From CAZWKX01 sp964633975 (GTDB lineage Bacteria > Actinomycetota > Acidimicrobiia > Spongiisociales > UBA11373): a DNA stretch of 64,000 nt. The notes under the pieces are model-generated. The model made no database searches. It saw only the letters and a program-made list of their open reading frames with translations, and was not told where the DNA came from. Both the position numbers and the translations under genes were made by a program. The stretch is taken from contig CAZWKX010000004.1 in the NCBI GenBank assembly GCA_964633975.1, positions 1 to 64,000 on the forward strand. Reading direction: 5' to 3'. Below, one piece after another: positions 33,692 to 43,131 of this stretch. Positions within the stretch are counted from its first letter, which is position 1. Every line of letters starts with the position of its first letter.

Positions 33692-35632
33692 CTAGATCGA
33701 GGCGAGACGGGCCACCAGATCGGCGGCGATGGGGGCGGCCACCTCACCGCCGAATCCGGCGCCCTCGACGATGACGGCGAAGGCGTAGCCCTCCCAGTAG
33801 CCGATGAACCAGGCGTGGGTGTCGCCTTCGGTGCCATACTCGGCGGTCCCGGTCTTGCCGTGAACCTCTTGGCCGGGGACGGCGGCGGCCGCTCCGGTGC
33901 CGATACTCACCACACGCAGCATCATCGCGTCTAAGGAGTCGGAGATGCCTTCTCCCAGCTCGAAGGTCTGGATGGTCTCTGCGTCGGGCAGGATCTTCGG
34001 CGATCTCCAAACGCCCGAGGCTGCGGCGGCGGCGACGGTCGCCTGATGCAGAGGACTGGCCAGCACCCGCCCCTGGCCGATGGCTGCGGCGGATCGCTCG
34101 GCGTCGTCGGCAGGCACGGGGAAGGATGCGCTGGAGGCGGGGATGGGCAGCGCGTAGGTGCTGCCGAACCCGAAATGAGCGGCGGCGATGATCAGCTGTT
34201 CGTTGGTCAGTTCCTCGGCGGCCAGCGCGGCGAACGTCGTGTTGCAGGAGAAGGCGAATGCGTCACGGAATGGGATTGATCCCAGGTCGACCTCGCCGGC
34301 GTTGGTGAAAGTGCGGCCGAGGATGGTGACCTCACCGGGGCACTCGACGGTGGTGCCGGTGGTGAAGCCGGCGTCTAGGAGGGCGGCCGCGGTGACCACC
34401 TTGAACGTGGAGCCGGGCGGGTAGAGGCCCAGCATGGCCCGATCGAAACCCGACACCGGCCGGCTCGCCGCAGCCCGGATCTCACCGGTTGCGATGTCGA
34501 CGACGACGATGGCGGCGGGGTCCTCGATGTCCCCGAGGGTGTCTTCCACAGCCAGCTGCACGTCGGCGTCGAGGGTGACCGTCACCGCCGACGACGCTTC
34601 GCCGGGGAACTCGGCGAGAACCTCAATGGTCTCGCCCAGGCCGTCGACGCGTCGTATCTCCTGATCCGGGGTGCCGGCGAGCTGGCGTTCCAGGGCATGC
34701 TCCAGGCCGGAGCGGCCGACGACGTCGGTGGCCGTGTAAGGGGGGCCCAGCTGGTCGAGTATCTCGACCGTGATCGGCCCCGTGGTGCCGAGCGCGTGAT
34801 CGGCGAAGGGATTCCCAGGGGAGGCCCGTTCGGTGGCGTCTCGCACGATCACTCCGGGAACCGCCTCCAACTCATCGGCGATTGCCGCGTACTCGTCGGG
34901 GGTGAGGCTGCCCACCTGGAGGAACCAGTACGGCTGGATGCCGGGCTGCTCCAGCTGTTCCATGACCCGCTCTGTGGGGATTCCGGCCAGAGTCTCGAGG
35001 GCGTCGGCGAGAGCGTTGAGGTCCGTGATCTGGTCGGGCCGCACGCCGACCGCCTTGACCGCTTCGTTCGTGGCGATGGTCACGCCGTTGATGTCGAGGA
35101 TGTCGGCGCGCGCCGGCCAGGAGCGGTAGATCTCGAGCTTGTCGCCCGGCTCGAGGCTGGGATACAGGACGGCCGGCACCCAGTCGACTTGCCATCGTCC
35201 TCCCACCCGCACCATGGGCAGGACTCCGTCGAACTCCCAGGTGCCGGCCCCGCCGATCTCGACGGCGGCATGGAAGGCGACATCGGCCCCGCCGGCGTCC
35301 GTAGCCGTGGCTCGCAGGATGTCGAAGACGACCGACTCGACGGCGAGACCGGTGCGCCAGTCCTCGTGGATGCCGGAGAACCCGACCGGCGGCTCGACCA
35401 CGTGGAGAGCGGCCCGATCCCATTCGAACGCCGCCCAGGCGGCTAGGTAGTCGGCGGCGGCGTTGCCGACGGCGTTGGATTCTGCGGCATCGAGGGTGGG
35501 GGTGGGGCCTTCGGTCGTGCTCGTCGCCCCCGGGTGCGCCGAGGTCGCCACACCGGGGTCGACCCCGGCGCCGAGGGCGCACCCGGTGATGAGGAGCACC
35601 ATGGCGACCATCGGCGGACGCAGATATCGCAT
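33692..35632 (-). CDS. Class B penicillin-binding protein (lipoprotein signal)
   Basis: This 646-residue transpeptidase has a signal with lipobox LITGC (about 14-18) instead of the usual uncleaved anchor. It has an NTF2-like MecA_N domain (about 50-155), a dimerisation region and a transpeptidase domain. Catalytic motifs are PGSTFK with Ser408 and Lys411, SCN (462-464) and GKTGTAE near 597. It cross-links peptidoglycan outside the membrane. The MecA_N plus lipobox combination resembles low-affinity penicillin-binding proteins. It is not in a division cluster here, so it is probably an accessory enzyme. Confidence 0.9.
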   Translation of the reverse strand: MRYLRPPMVAMVLLITGCALGAGVDPGVATSAHPGATSTTEGPTPTLDAAESNAVGNAAADYLAAWAAFEWDRAALHVVEPPVGFSGIHEDWRTGLAVESVVFDILRATATDAGGADVAFHAAVEIGGAGTWEFDGVLPMVRVGGRWQVDWVPAVLYPSLEPGDKLEIYRSWPARADILDINGVTIATNEAVKAVGVRPDQITDLNALADALETLAGIPTERVMEQLEQPGIQPYWFLQVGSLTPDEYAAIADELEAVPGVIVRDATERASPGNPFADHALGTTGPITVEILDQLGPPYTATDVVGRSGLEHALERQLAGTPDQEIRRVDGLGETIEVLAEFPGEASSAVTVTLDADVQLAVEDTLGDIEDPAAIVVVDIATGEIRAAASRPVSGFDRAMLGLYPPGSTFKVVTAAALLDAGFTTGTTVECPGEVTILGRTFTNAGEVDLGSIPFRDAFAFSCNTTFAALAAEELTNEQLIIAAAHFGFGSTYALPIPASSASFPVPADDAERSAAAIGQGRVLASPLHQATVAAAAASGVWRSPKILPDAETIQTFELGEGISDSLDAMMLRVVSIGTGAAAAVPGQEVHGKTGTAEYGTEGDTHAWFIGYWEGYAFAVIVEGAGFGGEVAAPIAADLVARLASI

Positions 35633-35668
35633 GTGAGGATGGTAGGTCGCTGCTCCTGCAGCGCCTGG

Positions 35669-36433
35669 TCACCGGGTCGCCAGGATGAAGAGGCGCCGGA
35701 ACGGGAACAGGGTGATGCCGTCGGACCGGCTTGGGTACTCCGCTTGTAGGCGCCCGGCGTAGTCGGCGAAGAAGTCCTCCGCTTCATCGGCGGGAAGGGC
35801 ATCGAGGAATCGGCGGGCGCTGGTTCCTCGCGTCCAATTGGCGACCGGATCGTCCCCGGACAGAGCGTGCAGGTAGATGGTCTCCCATATCTCGATGGTC
35901 GATGCCTCGCCGGCGAGGCGGTCGAGGTAGACGGAGGGCTCGTCGACCGGCTCCCAGTCGGCGAGGTGGCCGACTCGGGCGGTCCATTTCTCGCTGCGGG
36001 CCGTCTGGTAGAGAACCTGGTGAGAGGGCTCCGCAGTGTTGCGCGGCATCTGCGCGGCGAACACGCCGCCGGGCCGCACCGTGCGCAGCAGTCTGGGGAA
36101 GAGAGAGTCGTGGTCGCCGACCCAGTGGCAGGCGGCGTTGGAGAAGAGCCCGTCGATCGGGGAGGGAGGATCCCAGTCGGCGATGTCGCCCAGCAACCAG
36201 GTGACGCCTTCGATCTTTCGAGCCTCGGCGAGCATGTGGGCCGACGAGTCGAGTCCGTAGACGGCGGCGTTGGGCCAGCGTTCGGCGAGCCGGCGGGTGG
36301 CGTCTCCGGTGCCGCAACCCAGGTCCCAGACGACTTCGGCGTTCAGCGGCGGGATTCGCGCGATGAGATCGAGCGCCGGGCGCAGCCGATGGTCGGCGAA
36401 GCGCCGGTAGCGGCCGGGATCCCAGGCGGGCAT
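35669..36433 (-). CDS. tam: Trans-aconitate 2-methyltransferase
   Basis: This 254-residue SAM-dependent methyltransferase begins MPAWDPGRYRRFADHRLRPA, a close match to Tam. Motif I is VVWDLGCGTGDATRRLAERW (about 35-54), and NAACHWVGDH is the family's substrate-side motif. Tam esterifies trans-aconitate, an inhibitor of aconitase formed spontaneously from cis-aconitate. The start at 36433 follows the conserved N-terminus; the open frame upstream crosses a terminator hairpin. The gene stands between the penicillin-binding protein and the SH3-membrane protein. Confidence 0.9.
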   Translation of the reverse strand: MPAWDPGRYRRFADHRLRPALDLIARIPPLNAEVVWDLGCGTGDATRRLAERWPNAAVYGLDSSAHMLAEARKIEGVTWLLGDIADWDPPSPIDGLFSNAACHWVGDHDSLFPRLLRTVRPGGVFAAQMPRNTAEPSHQVLYQTARSEKWTARVGHLADWEPVDEPSVYLDRLAGEASTIEIWETIYLHALSGDDPVANWTRGTSARRFLDALPADEAEDFFADYAGRLQAEYPSRSDGITLFPFRRLFILATR

Positions 36434-36456
36434 GGCGGCGCAGGGTAACGTCGGCA

Positions 36457-36485
36457 GGGGGCCCGCCCTCAGAGGGCGGGCCCCC
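36457..36485 (-). terminator. GC-rich hairpin between SH3 protein and tam
   Basis: A perfect 14-bp inverted repeat (36457-36470 and 36472-36485) with a 1-nt centre lies 18 nt after the stop of the SH3-membrane gene. No T tract follows on either strand. It probably ends that transcript, as GC-rich hairpins without U tails are common in actinobacteria. Confidence 0.6.
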
Positions 36486-36503
36486 TGAATCGCTGGTGTG
36501 CTG

Positions 36504-37907
36504 TTACTGCTTGTGGACGAAGGCTCCGGCGAGCGCCAGGGCCCCTCCGCCGAGGACCATCCAGGCGCCGGCCCCGAGTTCGTCGAAGGTATCGCCGGCC
36601 GAGCCACCGAAGTCACTGATCAGGCCTGCCAGCTGGACGGTGAACAGGATGAACACCAGGATGGCGAGGAGACCGGTGATAGCGCTCACGGCCCGCACTC
36701 TCGACGGCAGCACCCCGATGGCGATTGCGGCTATTCCGAGGATCAAGGGCAGCCAGCCCAGGTCGAAATCGGTCGATCCGTAGCGGTCCCACAGGAAGTT
36801 GATTCCCAGGTCCCACGAGCTGGCGCTCAGACCGCTGATCCAGTCGACGAACGTGGCGACGATCAGCAGTATCCCGGCGAGCAGCGGAAGCGGCCTCAGG
36901 GCTAGGCCGCCCATCGAGATGGCGCCGCCGCCTCCCTTCTTCTTCAGCTGGCGGCCGTCGACCCAGCCGGTCCACCCGTTTTCGGCGCTCACCTTGGCCC
37001 AGGCGCCGCGCATCTCCTCTACGCGGAGCTGCACCCGGGCCGCCAACGTGGTCACCGGCTGCTGCTGTGGATCGGGCTGTGCCCAGGCGCCGAGGCCCGT
37101 TGCGGGTACTTCGTGGGTAGCCCTCCAGACCGGGGCGGCCCTTACCGGAGCGGGAACGCTGGGCAAGGGCTGTGTCACCGGCTCGGGTTGGACGGCGGGG
37201 GCAGCGGGCTTCTGCGCCGCCGCGGCGAGGGCGGTGAGTCGGCGGGCGTCGACCCAGCCGGTCCAGCCGTTCTCGCCTGTGACCTTGGCCCAGGCGCCCC
37301 GTGTCTCGTCGACTCGAAGCTGAACCCGCGCCGCCAGGTCTGCGACGGGTGTGAGCTGCGGATCGGGCCTGGCCCAAGCCCTCATGCCGCCGGCCGGCAC
37401 TTCGTGGGTGGGTACGAATGTGGCGTATGCGTCCTCGATCATTTTCTCGCTTGAAGCCGCCGGCGCCTCGACGATTGGGGCTTCGACGACGGGGGCCTCC
37501 TCCTCGAGAGCCTCTTCGACCGCGACGCCGGCTGGAGCGACCTTGTCGATGGCCGCGGCCAGCTCGTTTACTCCAATCAGGAAGGTCTGGCGGTTGAGGC
37601 CTTCCAGAAAGATCTCATACCAGGCCTCGACCTTGAGACCGGTGGCGTCCACCTCTGCCGAACCGCGCAGCAGCGAGCCCCTCTTGCTGAAGAGGGAGCG
37701 TGCTTGGGTGGCCTCCGCCTCACCGAAGCCGGGGACCGTCAAAGCATGGCTGAGCACCACCTGTGTCTCGGTCATGTCCACGTCGAGGCGGATCTTCGGT
37801 TCGCCGGCGACGTCGATGGCCGGCCCTCTGCTCTTGAAGGTCTTGAAAGTCAGATTCGGATCGGCCTTGCACCAGTCGGCGATCCGATTCAGGACGTCCT
37901 CGTTCAC
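36504..37907 (-). CDS. Protein with two SH3-like repeats and C-terminal membrane domain
   Basis: About 467 residues. The N-terminal part (1-130) looks soluble and unrecognised (NEDVLNRIADWCKADPNLTF). Two copies of an SH3-like repeat of about 65 residues follow (about 165-230 and 255-320). Both contain THEVPA and NGWTGWVD. The C-terminus has about four membrane helices (from 325). No signal peptide precedes the SH3 repeats, so they appear to be cytoplasmic, whereas bacterial SH3b domains usually bind the cell wall. GTG 37907 is supported by AGGAGA. It is downstream of a response regulator gene on the same strand. Confidence 0.75.
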   Translation of the reverse strand: MNEDVLNRIADWCKADPNLTFKTFKSRGPAIDVAGEPKIRLDVDMTETQVVLSHALTVPGFGEAEATQARSLFSKRGSLLRGSAEVDATGLKVEAWYEIFLEGLNRQTFLIGVNELAAAIDKVAPAGVAVEEALEEEAPVVEAPIVEAPAASSEKMIEDAYATFVPTHEVPAGGMRAWARPDPQLTPVADLAARVQLRVDETRGAWAKVTGENGWTGWVDARRLTALAAAAQKPAAPAVQPEPVTQPLPSVPAPVRAAPVWRATHEVPATGLGAWAQPDPQQQPVTTLAARVQLRVEEMRGAWAKVSAENGWTGWVDGRQLKKKGGGGAISMGGLALRPLPLLAGILLIVATFVDWISGLSASSWDLGINFLWDRYGSTDFDLGWLPLILGIAAIAIGVLPSRVRAVSAITGLLAILVFILFTVQLAGLISDFGGSAGDTFDELGAGAWMVLGGGALALAGAFVHKQ

Positions 37908-38052
37908 GGTTCTCCTTCCTCGGCCGGGCCGATGTTCGACTACCGGCGGCCGTTGTTTCGCGGTCAACGGTAGCGAGAGAGAAGGCGCCAGGTGGCCCCC
38001 GAGGCGCGCCAAATCGGTCTCGAGGAGAGGATTCGGTGGTCAGGTCCGGTGG

Positions 38053-38475
38053 CTAGGAGCCGGCTTTTGAGGTCTTGGTGGCGAAGCGGCCACGCTCGAG
38101 CAGCCTGGAGACCTGATCCCGCAGGGCGGCGGGCTCGAACGGCTTCGTCATAAAGGCGTCTGCGCCTCGCCGGTCGGCCTCGATGCGGGACTCCTCTTGG
38201 GCGTGTGCGGTCAGGATGAGCACCGGCACCTCCCTGGTGTTCAGATGACCACGCAGGTGATGGAGAACCTCCCAGCCGTCCATGCCCGGGAGCCCGATGT
38301 CGAGGATGATGAGACCCGGAGGATTGGACAGTGCCGCGTCGAGCCCACCCGGCCCGTCGTCTGCAGCTTCGAGGGCTCGGCCGATCTCTCGGAGGCAGAC
38401 TGCGACGAGGCGCTGTACGAGGGGCGAGTCCTCGATGATGAGAATGTGCTCGTCGGTGTTCACTTCACACAGCAT
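38053..38475 (-). CDS. Single-domain response regulator
   Basis: About 140 residues consisting of one receiver domain. The phospho-accepting Asp lies in LIILDIGLPGMDGW, the acidic pair in ILIIEDSP, and the conserved Lys in FMTKPFEP. There is no output domain, so it acts through protein contacts, as in CheY- or Spo0F-like relays. A start upstream, up to 38532, is possible; 38475 is chosen because the receiver begins ten residues later. No kinase gene is adjacent. It is divergent from ybdK, with a 178-bp intergenic region holding an inverted repeat. Confidence 0.82.
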   Translation of the reverse strand: MLCEVNTDEHILIIEDSPLVQRLVAVCLREIGRALEAADDGPGGLDAALSNPPGLIILDIGLPGMDGWEVLHHLRGHLNTREVPVLILTAHAQEESRIEADRRGADAFMTKPFEPAALRDQVSRLLERGRFATKTSKAGS

Positions 38476-38576
38476 CGTTCTGATCCGTTCTTGTCCTCCA
38501 TCTTTTTGGCCCATCGGTCTGGCGCGGTGCAAACTTCAGCGGTTTCCGCCGATTTCCCTGGAAATAGTGGGGGTTT

Positions 38577-38620
38577 AACGGTTTCTTGAGTAGACCGGGC
38601 CGCAAGGGCCACAAACCGTT
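38577..38620 (+). promoter_or_regulatory. Inverted repeat upstream of ybdK-like gene
   Basis: AACGGTTT (38577-38584) and AAACCGTT (38613-38620) are perfect complements 28 nt apart. Between them GGCC arms close a small loop containing GCAAG. Together they form a possible cruciform or transcript hairpin 34 nt before the ybdK-like start. Function is unknown. Confidence 0.4.
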
Positions 38621-38653
38621 ATCGTGACGGTACCGGCGAGGGTGAGGAGCATC

Positions 38654-39790
38654 GTGACGGTGCCGAGACCGGCCTTCACCGTGGGCATCGAGGAGGAGTA
38701 CCTCCTGGTGGATCGAGAGACCCGCGGTCTCGTGCGCAATCCGCCGAGGGGAGTGCTCGACGCCTGCGTGGAGCGCCTAGGCGAGCAGGTGACCTCCGAG
38801 TTCCTGCGGGCGCAGATAGAGGTGGGCACGAGGGTGTGCCGGACCATTACCGAGGCCCGCGAGGATCTGAAAACTCTGCGGCGGACCGTCAACGGCGTCG
38901 CCAACCAGTACGGCATGGCGGTCATTGCCTCTTCCACCCACCCGTTTGCCGCCTGGCACGAGCAGCAGGTCACGGACAAGGAGCGCTACAACATCTTTGC
39001 CAGGGATCTGCAAGCTGTGGCGCGGCGCCTCGTCATCTGCGGCATGCACGTCCACGTGGGCATAGAGAGCCCCGACCTGCGTATCGATCTCCTCAACCAG
39101 GCGGCGTATTTTCTACCCCACCTCCTGGCCCTGTCGACCTCGTCGCCGTTTTGGCAGGGTATCGACACCGGCCTCAAGAGCTATCGCAAGAGCGTCTTCG
39201 CCTCGATGCCGCGCACGGGGCTTCCTCATCAGTTCTCCAGTTGGGCCGAGTATCAGCGGCATGTGGACGCGCTCATCCGCACGGGTGTCATCGAAGACGC
39301 CAGCATGCTGTGGTGGGACATCCGACCCAGCGCCCGGTTCCCCACCGTGGAGATGCGGATCACCGACATCTGCACGAGCCTCGAGGACGGCCTCACCATC
39401 GCCGCGCTGTTCGTGTCGCTCATGGGAATGCTCTTCGACCTGCGCAGGGCCAACAAGCGCTGGCGCACCTACGCCGACATGCTCGTCTCGGAGAACATCT
39501 GGCGGGCCCAGCGCTACGGCACCGGCGGGACGCTCATCGACTTCGGCAAGATGCAGCTCGTCCCGTTCCCTGAGCTGGTCGAGGAGCTGGTTTCGCTCAT
39601 CTGGGATGAGGCCGCCGGCTTCGGGTGCCAGGACGAGGTGGAGGGGGTGCACCGGATCCTGGAGCGCGGCACGAGCGCCGACCGGCAGCTCGCCACCTAT
39701 GCCGAGGCCAAAGCCGGTGGTGCCGACCACGACGAGGCGCTGCGTGCGGTGGTCGACATGCTCATCGCCGATACGCAGGAAGGCCTATAG
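38654..39790 (+). CDS. YbdK-like carboxylate-amine ligase (GCS2 family)
   Basis: About 378 residues of the glutamate-cysteine ligase type 2 family. Motifs are FTVGIEEEYLLVD, the ICGMHVHVG block (about 135-143) and WWDIRPSARFPTVEMRITD. Enzymes of this branch ligate a carboxylate to an amine using ATP; YbdK itself has weak gamma-glutamylcysteine ligase activity. In actinobacteria related EgtA takes part in ergothioneine synthesis, but no egt neighbours are present. The GTG start at 38654 has GAGGAG four nt upstream; an alternative start lies at 38624. It precedes tldD by 43 nt and is probably cotranscribed. Confidence 0.88.
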   Translation: MTVPRPAFTVGIEEEYLLVDRETRGLVRNPPRGVLDACVERLGEQVTSEFLRAQIEVGTRVCRTITEAREDLKTLRRTVNGVANQYGMAVIASSTHPFAAWHEQQVTDKERYNIFARDLQAVARRLVICGMHVHVGIESPDLRIDLLNQAAYFLPHLLALSTSSPFWQGIDTGLKSYRKSVFASMPRTGLPHQFSSWAEYQRHVDALIRTGVIEDASMLWWDIRPSARFPTVEMRITDICTSLEDGLTIAALFVSLMGMLFDLRRANKRWRTYADMLVSENIWRAQRYGTGGTLIDFGKMQLVPFPELVEELVSLIWDEAAGFGCQDEVEGVHRILERGTSADRQLATYAEAKAGGADHDEALRAVVDMLIADTQEGL

Positions 39791-39833
39791 GCGGCGTCGC
39801 TAGCATCCCGCGGCGACTCCAGGGAGTGTCCGC

Positions 39834-41264
39834 GTGTTCGAGTACGCAACAGCTGCGGTGGAGGGTGCCCTGGCGGCGGGCGCCGTCTACGCGGACGCCC
39901 GCGTCGTCGGGTCACGCAGCGAATCAATCGAGGTGCTGAATTCGCGCCTCGAGCAGCTCGATCGCCACGAGAGCGCCGGTGTCGGGGTGCGAGCGCTCGT
40001 CGGCTCCTCCTGGGGCTTCTTCGCCTCCGCCGATCTCGATGCCGCCGGGGCCGCCGGCGCCAGGGCCACGGCCATCGCCCAGGCGTCGGCGGAGGTGCCG
40101 GGCGAGCCACTCGTGCTGGCCGATGTGCCCGTCGTGGACGACTCCTACGAGACACCCCATCGGGAAGCGCCGCTTCAAGTGCCGCTGTCCGAGAAGGTGG
40201 AAATGCTGATGGAGGTGAGCCGCGTCATGGGTGCCGTTGACGGTGTAGCCCTGGCACGGGCGTCGCTGGCGTTCTGGGATACCGACAAGTGGTTCGTGTC
40301 CTCCCAGGGCCACCGCATACACCAGCACCTCGTCGAATCGGGCGGAGGCTTCGACGCCACCGCCGTTGGTGAGCGGGAGACGCAGCGTCGCTCCTACCCC
40401 CAGGCGTTCGGCCAGTTCGAGACCGGGGGATACGAGGTGGTGCGGCGCTGGGACTTCCCAGGCAACGCCCAACGGATCGCCGAGGAGGCGGCGGCGCTGC
40501 TCAGGGCCGATCAATGTCCCGAAGGCGAACGTTCGCTCATCTTGGAGAGCAGCCAGCTCGCTCTCCAGGTTCACGAGTCGGTGGGCCACGCCATCGAGCT
40601 CGACCGCATCCTCGGGTGGGAAGCGGCCTTCGCCGGAACCTCACATCTCGAGCTGGCCAAGCTGGGCACCCATAGATACGGGTCGCCGCTGATGAACGTG
40701 ACGGCCGATGCCACATTGCCCGGAGCTCTGGGCACCTTCGGGTACGACGACGAGGGCACGCCGGCGCAGCGAGTCGACATCGTGCGGGACGGCATTTGGG
40801 TGGGTGTGCTCAGCGGCCGCGACTCCGCGATGCTCGCCGGATTGGAACCGGGAGGCATGGTGCGCGCCGACGGCTACGGCCGGCTCCCCATGGTGCGCAT
40901 GACCAACGTCGGGCTGCTGCCCGGTGACTCGTCGATCGAGGAGATGGTGGCCGAGACGGAGCGGGGCATATACATGGCCACCAACCGGTCCTGGTCCATC
41001 GACGACAAGCGACTCAACTTCCAGTTCGGCTGTGAGATCGCCTGGGAGATCGAGAAGGGCAAACGGGCCCGGATGCTGAGGAACCCGACGTACACCGGCA
41101 TCACCCCGCAGTTCTGGGCGCAGCTCGACATGCTCGGTGGGGAGGGCGAATGGGTGCACTGGGGAGTTCCTAACTGCGGCAAAGGGCAGCCCATGCAGGT
41201 GGCGCACACCGGCCACTCGGCCTCCCCGGGCCGGTTCCGCTCGGTTCGAGTGGGCGTGCGCTGA
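39834..41264 (+). CDS. tldD: TldD-like metalloprotease subunit
   Basis: This 476-residue protein carries the HExxxH zinc-site motif HESVGH (247-252), with a following acidic and His-rich region, as in TldD. The C-terminal block from SSIEEMVAETERGIYMATNR onward is also typical. TldD and TldE form a heterodimeric protease that processes peptides, for example microcin precursors or the antitoxin CcdA in E. coli. Start is GTG 39834. The stop overlaps the tldE start (TGATG), so expression is coupled. No peptide precursor gene is evident nearby. Confidence 0.93.
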   Translation: MFEYATAAVEGALAAGAVYADARVVGSRSESIEVLNSRLEQLDRHESAGVGVRALVGSSWGFFASADLDAAGAAGARATAIAQASAEVPGEPLVLADVPVVDDSYETPHREAPLQVPLSEKVEMLMEVSRVMGAVDGVALARASLAFWDTDKWFVSSQGHRIHQHLVESGGGFDATAVGERETQRRSYPQAFGQFETGGYEVVRRWDFPGNAQRIAEEAAALLRADQCPEGERSLILESSQLALQVHESVGHAIELDRILGWEAAFAGTSHLELAKLGTHRYGSPLMNVTADATLPGALGTFGYDDEGTPAQRVDIVRDGIWVGVLSGRDSAMLAGLEPGGMVRADGYGRLPMVRMTNVGLLPGDSSIEEMVAETERGIYMATNRSWSIDDKRLNFQFGCEIAWEIEKGKRARMLRNPTYTGITPQFWAQLDMLGGEGEWVHWGVPNCGKGQPMQVAHTGHSASPGRFRSVRVGVR

Positions 41265-42595
41265 TGAGTGCCGAGCTGGATATCGCGCAGCGGCTGGTGG
41301 AACTCGTGGGCGGCCGGGCTGAGGCGGAGGCGATCGTGGCCTCCGGTCGCGCCGCTCTGACCCGCTTCGCCAACTCGTTCATCCACCAGAACGTGGGCGA
41401 GGACTTCGTCGTGGCGTCTCTGCGCGTCGCCGCCGATCGCCGCGTGGCCAGAGGATCCTCCAACCGGATCGATGACGACGGGCTTCACGCCCTGGTCGAC
41501 GGTACCTTGGAGGCGGCCGGCTTCTCACCCGTGGATGATCTGTGGCCCGGGCTCGCTGAGCCGGCCGGCGTGCCGGAGGTCGACAACTTTCACGAGGGGA
41601 CCGCAGAGGCTACTCCGGGTGAGCGATCGGCCGTTGTGCGAGCCTTTGTCGAAGCCGGCGGTGGCCTGAGAGCAGCCGGCTTCTGCGACGCCGATGTCGC
41701 CTACGAGGCGTTCGCCAACAGCCGGGGTCAACGCCTCGCCGGCCGATCAACGAGGGCAACGCTCGACGGCATCCAACAAACCGGCGAGAGCGCCGGTTCC
41801 GCCCACTCCACCTCGGTGCGGCTCGGTGATGTGGACGGGTCGGCGGCCGGTTGGCTCGCCGCAGAGAGGGCACGCCGCGGTGTAGGAGCCGTGGACCTTG
41901 GTCCCGGCGAGTACCAGGTGGTGCTGGGGCCGGAGGCCGTGGCCACCATCGGTATCTTCCTCGCCTTCTACGGTTTCAACGGCAAGCAGGTGAACGAGGG
42001 CCAGTCGTTCCTGGAGCCGGCCGTCAAACAGTTCGACGAGAGGATCAGCCTCTGGGACGACGTCTGCGGGCCCGGCGCGCTCGGGGTGCCGTTTGACGCC
42101 GAGGGAACGCCGCGGCGCCGCCTCGATCTCGTCGCACATGGCGTGACGGTGGGAGTCACCCACGACCGGCGTTCCGCTGCAGAGGCCGGAGCTGTTTCCA
42201 CGGGTCATGCCGTCGCCGGTGGGGAATCCTTTGGACCCATTGCCACGGCACTCGTGTTCGCCAACGGCGACGAGGATGTCGATGAGCTGATCGGCGACGT
42301 CGAGCAGGGCCTCTACGTGGCCACCTTCAACTACTGCCGCATACTCGACCCGAAGACCCAGGTCGTGACCGGTCTCACCCGGAACGGGACCTTCATGATC
42401 CGCAGCGGTGAACTGGCCGAGGCGGTCACCAACCTGCGGTTCACCCAATCGTTCGTAGAGGCGCTGGGCCCGGGCCGTGTGCTGGGGGTCGGCGCCGATC
42501 GGCGCTTTGCCGATTGCGAGTTCGGGCCCGGCATGGTACAGGCGCCGACCCTGAGGCTGGCTTCCTGGAGCTTCACCGGTGGCGCCGGGGGCTGA
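41264..42595 (+). CDS. tldE: TldE/PmbA-like protease subunit
   Basis: This 443-residue protein is the TldE partner of TldD. It has the same fold but lacks the HExxxH zinc motif, as expected for the non-catalytic subunit, which shapes the cleft. Characteristic blocks are NSFIHQNVGEDFVVASLR near the start and YVATFNYCRILDPKTQVVTG near residue 350. ATG at 41264 overlaps the tldD stop. The convergent arfB-like gene begins to overlap only 10 bp beyond its stop. Confidence 0.9.
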   Translation: MSAELDIAQRLVELVGGRAEAEAIVASGRAALTRFANSFIHQNVGEDFVVASLRVAADRRVARGSSNRIDDDGLHALVDGTLEAAGFSPVDDLWPGLAEPAGVPEVDNFHEGTAEATPGERSAVVRAFVEAGGGLRAAGFCDADVAYEAFANSRGQRLAGRSTRATLDGIQQTGESAGSAHSTSVRLGDVDGSAAGWLAAERARRGVGAVDLGPGEYQVVLGPEAVATIGIFLAFYGFNGKQVNEGQSFLEPAVKQFDERISLWDDVCGPGALGVPFDAEGTPRRRLDLVAHGVTVGVTHDRRSAAEAGAVSTGHAVAGGESFGPIATALVFANGDEDVDELIGDVEQGLYVATFNYCRILDPKTQVVTGLTRNGTFMIRSGELAEAVTNLRFTQSFVEALGPGRVLGVGADRRFADCEFGPGMVQAPTLRLASWSFTGGAGG

Positions 42596-42605
42596 GCGGG
42601 GCCAG

Positions 42606-43061
42606 CTACTCCTCGTCCGGCCGTTGCCTCCAGCGTTTCAGCCGCGAGTGGTGCTCCTTCTCGCGCCGTCGGCGCCTGCGCCCCGCGGCCGATGGGCGGG
42701 TGGGCAGGCGCGGGTGCGGCTGCCGCAACGATTCGCTGAGCGTTGCGGCCAGACGACGCCGAGCCAGGCCGCGGTTGCGCCACTGCGACCGGGATTCATC
42801 GACAACGACGGTTATCACGCCATGTCGGAGACGGCCGCCCAACCGCTCGAGGAGCCGCCGGCGCACATCGTCGGGCAGTGAAGGGCTCCCGGCGATGTCG
42901 AGGCTGAGATCCACCCTTGTCGCCGAGCGGTTGGCGTGCTGCCCGCCCGGCCCGCCCGAGGTGTCGAACCGCCAGCGGAGCTCCCCCGGTGGGATGAGGA
43001 GATCCGGGGTGATGCGAATTCCATGATTTGCGGCCACGGGCCGAGTGTACGGCGAGATCAT
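42606..43061 (-). CDS. arfB: ArfB-like peptidyl-tRNA hydrolase (GGQ protein)
   Basis: About 151 residues. The release-factor domain has TSGGPGGQHANRSATRVDL, whose GGQ triggers hydrolysis of peptidyl-tRNA in the ribosome. The C-terminal tail is very rich in Arg and Lys (GRRRRRREKEHHSRLKRW), which lets ArfB probe the empty mRNA channel. These two features identify a stalled-ribosome rescue factor. Start 43061 (MISPYTRPVA) is a little longer than typical, and a start near AANHGIRITP may be correct. It pairs functionally with HflX elsewhere in the window. Confidence 0.88.
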   Translation of the reverse strand: MISPYTRPVAANHGIRITPDLLIPPGELRWRFDTSGGPGGQHANRSATRVDLSLDIAGSPSLPDDVRRRLLERLGGRLRHGVITVVVDESRSQWRNRGLARRRLAATLSESLRQPHPRLPTRPSAAGRRRRRREKEHHSRLKRWRQRPDEE

Positions 43062-43131
43062 TGGCGGAATCGGCGGCAGAGAGGGCAGCGGCGGCGGTAT
43101 GTTATGGGAAGGAGAGACCGGGAGGACTTTC

